A stretch of DNA of 17,954 nucleotides from UMGS1474 sp050946775 (GTDB lineage Bacteria; Bacillota; Clostridia; Oscillospirales; Acutalibacteraceae). Shown here in pieces: positions 1-7,354 of the stretch. The DNA is taken from contig JBMNVL010000032.1 in assembly GCA_050946775.1 (NCBI GenBank), positions 1 through 17,954 on the forward strand, read 5' to 3'. The translations under genes were made by a program, and so were the position numbers. Position 1 is the first letter of the stretch; each line of letters opens with the position of its first letter. Under the pieces are notes generated by a model that saw only the letters and a program-made list of their open reading frames with translations, had not been told where the DNA came from and made no database searches.

Positions 1-788
1 ACTTTCACCTCATCATCCATAGGAAGGATGTTTTCATAAAGATATTTGGCGAACTCGCAGCTGGAATACGCCGCGAAGCGCTGGTAATCGTCCGATTTGG
101 CGTTGTCCGCGAAATCGCAGACGCTTTTGACGATGATCGGAATGGGCTTGGGATCCGCGGCGTGGTTGGCGGCGTACACGACCGCGTAGGATTCCATATC
201 CAGCCCGGCGGTGTGCTGATACTGGGAGTAGACCTGCTTTTCCAAAAGCTCCCGGCTGGCCACCACCGTGCTGCCGCAGGCCATCGGCCCGATGAAGACG
301 TGGCAGGGATTGTCCTCGGACTCCGCCGCTTTTTGCAGATACGGCAGAATCTCCTCGGGAATGGACTCCGATGTGGAACGGGGCAAAAAGCCGAGATTCC
401 CATAGACGATCTTCGCTTTGTCCGGGCTGACGAATTTTCCGGCGGAATAATTCCACACAATGTCCGGCACGATGACGTCCCCGTACATCTGCTCTTCCAG
501 CTCGGTCTTCGCCACACCCGCCGCGATGCCCACCATGATCAAATACCGCGGGCGAAAGGTGTAGATCATTTTCATGGCGGTGGCCGCCGCCGCGGTCATC
601 CCCATTTCGCTGATCTTGGCGTGGACCAGCGAGCGGGTCTTTCCGTTTCGTTCAAAAGAGGCCACGTCGTAAATCTGCTCGTCGCCGGGAAAGGTTTTGG
701 CCTTCCAGTCGTGGAAGTGGGTCACCGCCCGAAACTCGGTCGTCGTGACCGACAGCAGCGCCACGTCGGTGTCGTACGTCTTTTTCAT
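1..788 (-). CDS. Nucleoside phosphorylase/nucleosidase-fold protein (PNP_UDP_1 family), 3' end cut by window edge
   Basis: I translated this gene by hand from the ATG at 788; 262 residues are visible and there is no stop before position 1, so the C-terminus is missing. It matches the phosphorylase superfamily that cleaves the N-glycosidic bond of nucleosides (MTA/SAH nucleosidase, purine nucleoside phosphorylase, AMP nucleosidase). Seen: the glycine-rich MVGIAAGV loop at residues 85-92, the ribose-contact GLDMESYAV motif at 195-203, and VKSVCDFAD at 220-228, whose Asp225 sits where the catalytic Asp of MTA/SAH nucleosidases lies (SDxAD-type motif, with Cys in place of Ser). There is no signal peptide, so it should be cytosolic. 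A GAGG-type ribosome-binding site lies about 7 nt upstream of the ATG. It is divergent from groESL and has its own promoter at 851-879. The exact substrate cannot be told; a stand-alone housekeeping nucleosidase is the default, and a role as a stress or defence effector is only a possibility. Confidence 0.85.
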   Translation of the reverse strand, partial: MKKTYDTDVALLSVTTTEFRAVTHFHDWKAKTFPGDEQIYDVASFERNGKTRSLVHAKISEMGMTAAAATAMKMIYTFRPRYLIMVGIAAGVAKTELEEQMYGDVIVPDIVWNYSAGKFVSPDKAKIVYGNLGFLPRSTSESIPEEILPYLQKAAESEDNPCHVFIGPMACGSTVVASRELLEKQVYSQYQHTAGLDMESYAVVYAANHAADPKPIPIIVKSVCDFADNAKSDDYQRFAAYSSCEFAKYLYENILPMDDEVK

Positions 789-850
789 ATTCGCCTCTAT
801 TCTGTTTCATTTTATGCTATTCATCCCGCTAAAATGCAGTATTATAGTAT

Positions 851-879
851 AGTATAGCGTATAGTCGTGGCGCAGTCAA
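851..879 (-). promoter_or_regulatory. Sigma-A type promoter for the nucleosidase gene
   Basis: Read on the minus strand, a TTGACT -35 box (874-879) and a TATACT -10 box (851-856) are separated by exactly 17 nt, each one base off consensus. A second TATAAT-like hexamer (841-846) lies just downstream, inside a run of TATAG units. The start of transcription would fall near 845, giving a leader of roughly 55-60 nt before the ATG at 788. Confidence 0.65.
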
Positions 880-1072
880 GTGGATAAGACGGATTTGTCG
901 GCTCTGCGGCGGATCTTATAACCGCGCTTAAACCCGGTGCGCCGGATGGTTGCGGGCGGCATAACCCGGTCGGCAGGGAACGGCTCCTGCCGATCCATAT
1001 TTGGAATCGGCACGACCTCCCGGGCCGTTTGTAAATAAATTGTGAAATCTGAAAAAAAGTCCCGTTTTCCTC
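880..1072. other. Gene-free divergent spacer with two overlapping inverted repeats and a tRNA-like block
   Basis: Together with its flanks (789-1168) this is the longest gene-free stretch of the window. I see no convincing ORF. It holds a 10-bp inverted repeat (968-977 with 986-995, one T-G wobble, 8-nt loop) and an overlapping one (CCGAT 990-994 with ATCGG 1006-1010). The second competes with the first for bases 990-994. A 75-nt block at 869-943, bounded by GGCGCA and TGCGCC and carrying a D-arm-like sequence, starts just left of this entry and ends inside it. These elements lie upstream of both flanking promoters, so neither promoter should transcribe them. No function can be assigned. Confidence 0.5.
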
Positions 1073-1100
1073 TTGATTTTTCCAGATTTTGGGGTACAAT
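1073..1100 (+). promoter_or_regulatory. Sigma-A type promoter of groESL
   Basis: A TTGATT -35 box (1073-1078) and a TACAAT -10 box (1095-1100) are spaced by 16 nt. The predicted transcription start, near 1107, lies directly before the CIRCE operator, which is the usual arrangement for HrcA-controlled chaperonin operons. Confidence 0.85.
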
Positions 1101-1110
1101 AAGGAACGTG

Positions 1111-1137
1111 TTAGCACTCCGACGCTTCGAGTGCTAA
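1111..1137. promoter_or_regulatory. CIRCE operator (HrcA binding site)
   Basis: The inverted repeat TTAGCACTC-N9-GAGTGCTAA matches the CIRCE consensus in all 18 arm positions. It lies in the 5' leader of groESL, just after the predicted start site. In Firmicutes HrcA represses from CIRCE and is itself kept active by GroEL, so the operon is expected to respond to heat and unfolded protein through feedback. The hrcA gene is not in this window. Confidence 0.97.
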
Positions 1138-1168
1138 ATCCTACACTACATTTCAGGAGGAATCGGAT

Positions 1169-1453
1169 ATGACTATCAAACCTCTGGCGGACCGTGTGGT
1201 CATCAAGCTGGTCGAGGCGGAAGAAACCACCAAAAGCGGCATCATCCTGGCCGGCTCAGCCAAGGAAAAACCCCAGGTGGCCGAAGTGATCGCCGTCGGC
1301 CCGGGCGGCAACGTGGACGGCAAGGAGATCACCATGTACCTGCACGTGGGCGACAAGGTGATCGCCAGCAAATATTCCGGCACCGAAGTCAAGCTGGACG
1401 GCGAGGAATACACCATCCTGCGCCAAAACGACATTCTCGCCATCGTAGAGTAA
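1169..1453 (+). CDS. groES: Co-chaperonin GroES (Cpn10)
   Basis: The product is a 94-residue cytosolic co-chaperonin, the normal length for the family. It forms the heptameric lid that caps GroEL and drives substrate folding. Family features are visible: the MTIKPLADRVVIK start, the mobile-loop region around TTKSGIILAGSA (residues 20-32), the VGPGG turn, and the VKLDGEEYTILRQNDILAIVE end. The start is fixed by an AGGAGG site at 1155-1160, 8 nt before the ATG. It is the first gene of the groES-groEL operon, 20 nt upstream of groEL, under the promoter at 1073-1100 and the CIRCE operator at 1111-1137. Confidence 0.98.
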   Translation: MTIKPLADRVVIKLVEAEETTKSGIILAGSAKEKPQVAEVIAVGPGGNVDGKEITMYLHVGDKVIASKYSGTEVKLDGEEYTILRQNDILAIVE

Positions 1454-1473
1454 CCGTTAAGGAGGAATAGATC

Positions 1474-3102
<1,629 letters not shown>

Positions 3103-3117
3103 TCCCTTGCAACTGAA

Positions 3118-3153
3118 AAACGGCCGGTACACCGCTCGGTGTACCGGCCGTTT
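3118..3153. terminator. Shared terminator hairpin between groEL and the convergent CotH-like gene
   Basis: A perfect 16-bp inverted repeat (3118-3133 with 3138-3153) has a 4-nt GCTC loop. In the plus direction the stem is followed by only three T residues that are already part of it. In the minus direction it is followed by a run of five T. It sits between convergent stop codons only 60 nt apart, so it can serve both genes, more efficiently for the minus-strand gene. Confidence 0.9.
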
Positions 3154-3164
3154 CGTATTGCGGT

Positions 3165-6100
3165 TTACCGGTTGTTCAACAGCGACTGATACGCCGTATC
3201 CAGAGTGGCGAACTGCTCATCGAAGAAGGCGACGCGATCCCGCAGCCATTTGATCACCAGTTCCCCGTCGTACTCGTAGGTGGTGGGAATGTTCCACAGC
3301 TCGTGATCGGCCTTGGCGTCGTTGTAGAGATCGACGTACCATTCTTCCGCCTGGGCGGCCAGACCGACGAAGAAGTCGTGGTTCTCCCAGTAGCGGTTGT
3401 AAAGCTTCTCCACGAAGGTGCGGTCGCGGTAAAGCTCCTTGTACCACTTGCCCTGGTGGGTGGCGACCCACTTATCGGCCGGGGCTTGCAGCGAGTGGTC
3501 GAGATAGTTGCCGGCGGAGCTGTCGAAATCCCATACCGGACCCATGTGCATCTTGTCGCCGCCGATGTCCTTGTACATATAGGTGCTCGACCAGCTGCCC
3601 GAGTCAAGGTTGGCCATGAACTCGCAGGTCAGCCAGTAGTTGACCAGACTGTCCACGTCGAACAGCTCGCTGTAATGCTGTCCCTTGGCGTTGGTGAAGT
3701 TTTCGGCGTACACCGCATCCTCGAAATCCTGGACGTAGTCGATGGCGTACTGGAACAACTCGTCGCCGGTGTAGAGATATTCCGGCTCCTTGACGGTGAT
3801 CTTCACCCCGTGATCGGTGGTGAATTTGCTGACCTCGTCGTAATAGCCGTTGATCTCCAGAATGAAGCCGCCGGTGGTATCAAACCCGTTTTCGGCCGTG
3901 ATGGAGGACAGATCGGTCTCGTCCTCCACGTCGTCGGTCCAGTCGTGGATGTTGACGCGGGTCTTGCCCACCCGGATCTGCTCGCACAGCTCATACACGC
4001 CGACGTACCGCCCGTTGAGGATCACGTTGACCCAGATCGACTGCGGGGTGGGAAGCCCCAGCTGCTCGGACACGGCAAAGGCGAGATGGGTGCGCTGGAA
4101 GGAGCGGTCGCGGTAGTTGGCCAGCAGTACCCAGTGCTTGTTGGAGCCCATCCCGAAGAGATCGGCTTTTTTGGCCAGCTTCACCTTGTAGGGCTTCTTG
4201 GGATAGCCCCAGGTGGCGTTGCCGCGCCCACGGATCTCGATGTCGCCGTCGTACAGTTGCCCCGCGTCCACGCCGTCGGCGGCGATGGTCATGGTCGCGG
4301 CGAGATACTCCTCTTTGGAGGTGATGGGAGCGCCCTCGGCGGTGTTGATGGTGACGGTCGGCAGGGGATCGGTCATGGCCGTAAAGGAGCCGCTGGTGTG
4401 GATGTAATAGGTTTTGCCGTCGATCAGCAGGGTCGGCCAGACGTGGACGTCGCCCATCATTACCAGCTGCAGTCCGGACGGCGCGTAAACGCTGGCGGTT
4501 TTGCTCAGCGTGCCGCCGGCCAGCCAGACGTAGCTTTGCAGTTCCCCGGCGGTCTGCAGACCGGTGATCGTCAGCGGCAGCGGCACACCCGTCTGGGCCT
4601 TGTCGTCGGTGAAGGCGGCGGTGATGATGCGCTGTGCCGGCAGATCGTCCGGGCCGTTTTCGGCCAGCCAGATCAGACCGAACCAGTCAAAGTTCAGGCC
4701 GTTTTTGGATTGCTTGAAGACGAGAGTGTGATCCCCGGCGGTCAGATAGACCGGCTCGCTCGGGCAATTGGTGGCGTAAACGCCCCAATCGTTGGTGAAA
4801 TAGGCGACCTGATCGTACGCCGGCTGTCCGTCCACGGTCAGGGTAACGTGGATATCCTCCACCGTGACCGACATGGTGTAGGGGATCAGATAATAGCCGC
4901 TCTTGGAAAGAGACACGGTATAGGTGTATTCGTTATCTTTGGAGGTGTAGCCGACCGACGTGCCGCGGGAATGGTTGACCAGCTGACAGGAATCGGGATA
5001 CCGGCCGCTTTCGGCCTCGACCTTCTTCATCCCCAGCGGCAAAATCTCCACGCCGGTGACCGGGTCGGTGTACCCCTGATAGACGGCCTTGATGGCCACG
5101 CCCCGCACCGAGATGGTGGCGCCGCGGTTGCCCTGGGTCATATCCGCCGGCCGGCCGGGCGCGTTGTGCAGATCGTTGTACATGAAGATGTCCCAGCCGG
5201 AGATCACGCCCTCGCTGAGGATGAATTCCGGAACCGGCACCTCCACCGAAACGTATTCGCCCACCTTGGCGTTTTGCAGCAGATTGCCGTTTGCGCCGCA
5301 GCTCATCTTGTATGTGGCGTCTTTTTCGCCGATCGACCACTTGTGGGCCGATTCAGGCGCGGTGCCGTACAGGATCGCCGAGCCGTTGACGATGTAGCGG
5401 ATCCATTCCTCGTCGCTCATCCCCGCGAATTCGGGGCAATCGTTTGCGGTGCGGTTGATCCGGATATCGTAGACGACGCTCAGATCGTAATCGGCGTATG
5501 CCGACAGATCGACGGGACTCTTGGCCAATACGCCGGGTTCGTCGGCAAATCCGCGCACCGAGCCGACACCGCCCAGATAGTGGCCTTCTCCCGAGGTGAT
5601 CTCCACGTCAGCGCCGGCCTCGCCGTTGGCGTTGGGCAGATAGATGTAAATATCTTCCTTGCCCGGCTGCGGCTCGACGGGGATCTCGACCAGCCCGTCG
5701 ATGGCGGCGGTCAGCGCCGCGGTGGCGGCGTCCACGTTCTCCTGGGTCGCGGCGGCGTCCTCGTCGACCTGTACGGCGGCGACCAGCGCCGCGGCCAGCG
5801 CGTCGAAGGATGCCTGGGTGTACAGATCGGGGGCGTTGACCGGCTCCTGCGCCGCTTCGATGGCGGCTTCGAGCGCGGTTTTATCGACCGGCGGAGCGGG
5901 CGGCTTTTCCGCCAGACCCTCGATGGCGGCGGTCAGCGCCGCCGTCGCCTGGTCGACCTGCTCCTGTGTCGCGTCGACGTCCGCCGCCACCTGCGTGGCG
6001 GCATTCATCGCCGCGGTCAGCGCGTCAACGCTTTCCTGGGTGTACGGATCGGGCGCGTTGAGTGGCTCCCGCGCCGCCTCGATGGCGGCTTCGAGCGCGG

Positions 6101-6629
6101 CTTTATCGACCGGCGGAGCGGGCGGCTTGTCGGTCAAGCCCTCGATGGCGGCGATCAGCGCCGCCGCGGCGTCGTCGACCTGCTGCTGGGTCGCGTCGGG
6201 ATCCAGCGCGACGGCCTTGGCCTCGTCCAGCGCGGTCTGCAGCGCCTGCAGGCTTTCGTCGGTGCGGTTGGCGGTATCCGCCAGCGTAGCCGCGCCGATG
6301 GCCGCCAGCAGCGGCGTTTTCTCAGCCGGCTGCGGCTCGTTAGGCACCGGGAAAGCGTCGATTTTCGCGGTGGCGAACTGCAGGATCATCAGCGCGTCCT
6401 CGGCGCTGACCTCTCCGTCGCCGTTGATGTCGCCGGCGGTTTCCTGCTCGGGCGACAGCGCGATCTTGCCGGTGGCGGCCTGCAGCGCCATCAGCGCGTC
6501 CTCGGCGCTGACCTCTCCGTCACCGTTGACGTCGCCGGGCATATAGGCGACGCCCGGTTCGGCGGCAACGCCGGAAAGCGGCGCGCAGAGCAGACAGAAC
6601 ACCAGCAGTATGCTCCAAAAACGTTTCAT
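3165..6629 (-). CDS. Secreted dockerin/FIVAR/CBM-like/CotH kinase-domain protein
   Basis: The predicted product has 1154 residues from the ATG at 6629, chosen because an AGGAGGG site lies about 7 nt upstream and a signal peptide follows at once; an upstream in-frame ATG adds 22 unlikely residues. Domains in order: signal peptide (1-23); two dockerin type I calcium-loop repeats (33-54, 67-88); three FIVAR-like helical repeats joined by Pro-rich linkers (about 105-313); a beta-rich region of unknown family (about 320-520); a CBM6/35-like module (about 535-655); and a CotH kinase-like domain (about 755-1140). The CotH domain shows GRGNATWGYPKKPYKVKL (801-818), MGSNKHWVLLANYRD (827-841), GRYVGVYEL (873-881) and MGPVWDFDSSAGN (1029-1041). 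Known CotH proteins are atypical secreted kinases that phosphorylate spore-coat proteins. The dockerin and adhesive modules suggest this one acts at the cell surface or in a cohesin-based complex; that is inference. The promoter is at 6667-6695 and the terminator at 3118-3153. Confidence 0.9.
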   Translation of the reverse strand: MKRFWSILLVFCLLCAPLSGVAAEPGVAYMPGDVNGDGEVSAEDALMALQAATGKIALSPEQETAGDINGDGEVSAEDALMILQFATAKIDAFPVPNEPQPAEKTPLLAAIGAATLADTANRTDESLQALQTALDEAKAVALDPDATQQQVDDAAAALIAAIEGLTDKPPAPPVDKAALEAAIEAAREPLNAPDPYTQESVDALTAAMNAATQVAADVDATQEQVDQATAALTAAIEGLAEKPPAPPVDKTALEAAIEAAQEPVNAPDLYTQASFDALAAALVAAVQVDEDAAATQENVDAATAALTAAIDGLVEIPVEPQPGKEDIYIYLPNANGEAGADVEITSGEGHYLGGVGSVRGFADEPGVLAKSPVDLSAYADYDLSVVYDIRINRTANDCPEFAGMSDEEWIRYIVNGSAILYGTAPESAHKWSIGEKDATYKMSCGANGNLLQNAKVGEYVSVEVPVPEFILSEGVISGWDIFMYNDLHNAPGRPADMTQGNRGATISVRGVAIKAVYQGYTDPVTGVEILPLGMKKVEAESGRYPDSCQLVNHSRGTSVGYTSKDNEYTYTVSLSKSGYYLIPYTMSVTVEDIHVTLTVDGQPAYDQVAYFTNDWGVYATNCPSEPVYLTAGDHTLVFKQSKNGLNFDWFGLIWLAENGPDDLPAQRIITAAFTDDKAQTGVPLPLTITGLQTAGELQSYVWLAGGTLSKTASVYAPSGLQLVMMGDVHVWPTLLIDGKTYYIHTSGSFTAMTDPLPTVTINTAEGAPITSKEEYLAATMTIAADGVDAGQLYDGDIEIRGRGNATWGYPKKPYKVKLAKKADLFGMGSNKHWVLLANYRDRSFQRTHLAFAVSEQLGLPTPQSIWVNVILNGRYVGVYELCEQIRVGKTRVNIHDWTDDVEDETDLSSITAENGFDTTGGFILEINGYYDEVSKFTTDHGVKITVKEPEYLYTGDELFQYAIDYVQDFEDAVYAENFTNAKGQHYSELFDVDSLVNYWLTCEFMANLDSGSWSSTYMYKDIGGDKMHMGPVWDFDSSAGNYLDHSLQAPADKWVATHQGKWYKELYRDRTFVEKLYNRYWENHDFFVGLAAQAEEWYVDLYNDAKADHELWNIPTTYEYDGELVIKWLRDRVAFFDEQFATLDTAYQSLLNNR
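5691..6317 (-). repeat. Three tandem FIVAR-type coding repeats
   Basis: Residues 105-313 of the CotH-like protein consist of three units of about 70-75 residues. Each ends in a similar AAxAALTAAI(E/D)GL segment, and the second and third each begin with PPVDK(A/T)ALEAAIEAA. Linker DNA is nearly identical between copies (for example near 5870-5910 and 6090-6130), which suggests recent duplication or homogenisation. FIVAR repeats usually act as stalk or matrix-binding modules in Gram-positive surface proteins. Confidence 0.8.
6366..6533 (-). repeat. Duplicated dockerin type I calcium-binding repeats
   Basis: Two 22-residue units, D(V/I)NGDGEVSAEDALM(A/I)LQ followed by (A/F)AT(G/A), encode F-hand calcium loops with Asp1, Asn3, Asp5, Ser9 and Asp12 conserved. 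The two units are nearly identical in protein and DNA and are separated by a 12-residue linker. They lie directly after the signal peptide, whereas many dockerins are C-terminal. Confidence 0.9.
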
Positions 6630-6666
6630 GGAATCCCTCCTGCATCGTTGTGAATTCGCACAAATT

Positions 6667-6695
6667 ATTATACTGCTTGCGTGTAAAATTGTCAA
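6667..6695 (-). promoter_or_regulatory. Perfect-consensus sigma-A promoter for the CotH-like gene
   Basis: On the minus strand TTGACA (6690-6695) and TATAAT (6667-6672) are separated by 17 nt. Both hexamers and the spacing match the vegetative consensus exactly. The expected start is near 6660, about 30 nt before the ATG at 6629. I see no obvious operator repeat around it. Confidence 0.9.
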
Positions 6696-6718
6696 TTATT
6701 ATTTATCGTTCAAAACGG

Positions 6719-6747
6719 TTGCGCCGGCGTCGATTCTTTGATAAAAT
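6719..6747 (+). promoter_or_regulatory. Possible promoter for rqcP and the sporulation/division block
   Basis: A TAAAAT -10 box (6742-6747) lies 17 nt after TTGCGC (6719-6724), a weak -35. The start would fall about 20-25 nt before the rqcP ATG at 6776. It is divergent from, and does not overlap, the strong promoter at 6667-6695. The -10 is convincing and the -35 is poor. Confidence 0.45.
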
Positions 6748-6775
6748 AACGGAAAGCGAAAGGAGCGCGATCCCA

Positions 6776-7015
6776 ATGCGACTGGACAAATATCTGAAGG
6801 TATCCCGGCTGATCAAGCGGCGCACCGTCGCCAATGAGGCGTGCGACGCCGGAAAGGTGCTGGTAAACGGCAAACCGGCGCGGGCGTCTTACGACGTGAA
6901 GATCGGCGACGAAATCGCCCTGACGCTGGGCGCGCGGCAGATCGCCGTCGAGGTCACCGACTTGCAGGAAACGGTCGGCAAGGCCGACGCGTCGCTGCTG
7001 TACAAGCTGAAATAA
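6776..7015 (+). CDS. rqcP: S4-domain RNA-binding protein RqcP (YabO/Hsp15-like)
   Basis: The product is a 79-residue S4-fold protein. Residues 1-40 carry the S4 core MRLDKYLKVSRLIKRRTVAN followed by GKVLVNGKPA, the usual hallmark. In B. subtilis RqcP (YabO) binds the P-site tRNA on obstructed 50S subunits and works with RqcH to add C-terminal alanine tails during ribosome-associated quality control. The ATG at 6776 is chosen over an upstream in-frame ATG at 6650 because AAAGGAG lies about 10 nt before it and the family begins with MRLDKYL. It heads the rqcP-yabP-yabQ-divIC-yabR order known from B. subtilis, which supports RqcP over a generic Hsp15 homologue. Confidence 0.93.
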   Translation: MRLDKYLKVSRLIKRRTVANEACDAGKVLVNGKPARASYDVKIGDEIALTLGARQIAVEVTDLQETVGKADASLLYKLK

Positions 7016-7024
7016 ACATATTCG

Positions 7025-7058
7025 CCCCTGTTGGCTCATACAGATGAACCGACAGGGG
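7025..7058 (+). promoter_or_regulatory. Hairpin covering the yabP ribosome-binding site
   Basis: Bases 7025-7039 pair with 7044-7058 across 15 positions (13 Watson-Crick, one T-G wobble at 7032/7051, one C-A mismatch at 7035/7048) with a 4-nt ACAG loop. The 3' arm contains most of the AGGGGG Shine-Dalgarno sequence of yabP (7054-7059). There is no U-tract after it, so it is not a normal intrinsic terminator. It begins 9 nt after the rqcP stop codon and could limit yabP translation or protect the rqcP mRNA end. Confidence 0.55.
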
Positions 7059-7067
7059 GAGATGGCT

Positions 7068-7346
7068 TTGAGCGATGAGAAAAAGATCCCGGCGATGCCT
7101 CATCAGGTAATGCTGGAGGACCGGCAGCGGCTGTCGGTGTCGGGCGTGGCGGACGTGGACAGCTTTGACGAGACGACCATCGTGGTCTATACCGATCTGG
7201 GCGAGTTGACCGTCAAAGGGGAGAGCCTGCACATCAGCCGGCTGAACGTGGAAACCGGCGATCTGCGGGTCGAGGGAACCGTCCAGTCGCTGACCTACGC
7301 CGAGCCGACGGGCAAAAGCGGCTTTTTCGGCCGCCTGTTCAGGTAG
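7068..7346 (+). CDS. yabP: Sporulation protein YabP
   Basis: The product has 92 residues if translation starts at TTG 7068. That codon is preferred because AGGGGGAG (7054-7061) lies at a proper distance before it; the in-frame ATGs at 7044 and 7062 lie inside or directly against that site, giving 100 or 94 residues. The YabP family features are visible: the HQVMLEDRQRLSVSGV opening, VDSFDETTIVVYTDLGELTVKGESLHISRLNVETGDLRVEG in the centre and a basic FFGRLFR end. YabP is needed for spore development in B. subtilis and is related to the coat-associated YabP/YqfC family; its biochemistry is unknown. It is followed 8 nt later by yabQ, its usual partner. Confidence 0.88.
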   Translation: MSDEKKIPAMPHQVMLEDRQRLSVSGVADVDSFDETTIVVYTDLGELTVKGESLHISRLNVETGDLRVEGTVQSLTYAEPTGKSGFFGRLFR

Positions 7347-7354
7347 GCCGGGCG

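Noticed and set aside
162..857. 231-residue plus-strand frame at the left end
   Set aside because: It is the antisense shadow of the nucleosidase, which has clear motifs, a promoter and a ribosome-binding site on the minus strand.
842..1117. 91-residue minus-strand frame in the groESL upstream region
   Set aside because: It reads through the groESL promoter and unexplained inverted repeats, lacks a ribosome-binding site and resembles no family I know.
3303..6653. 1116-residue open frame antisense to the CotH-like gene
   Set aside because: It mirrors the minus-strand gene, has no domain I recognise and no ribosome-binding site, and its repeats are the reverse reading of the FIVAR and dockerin repeats.
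6650..6775. 42-residue N-terminal extension of rqcP
   Set aside because: It would cross both divergent promoters and lacks a ribosome-binding site; the S4 family starts at the ATG at 6776.
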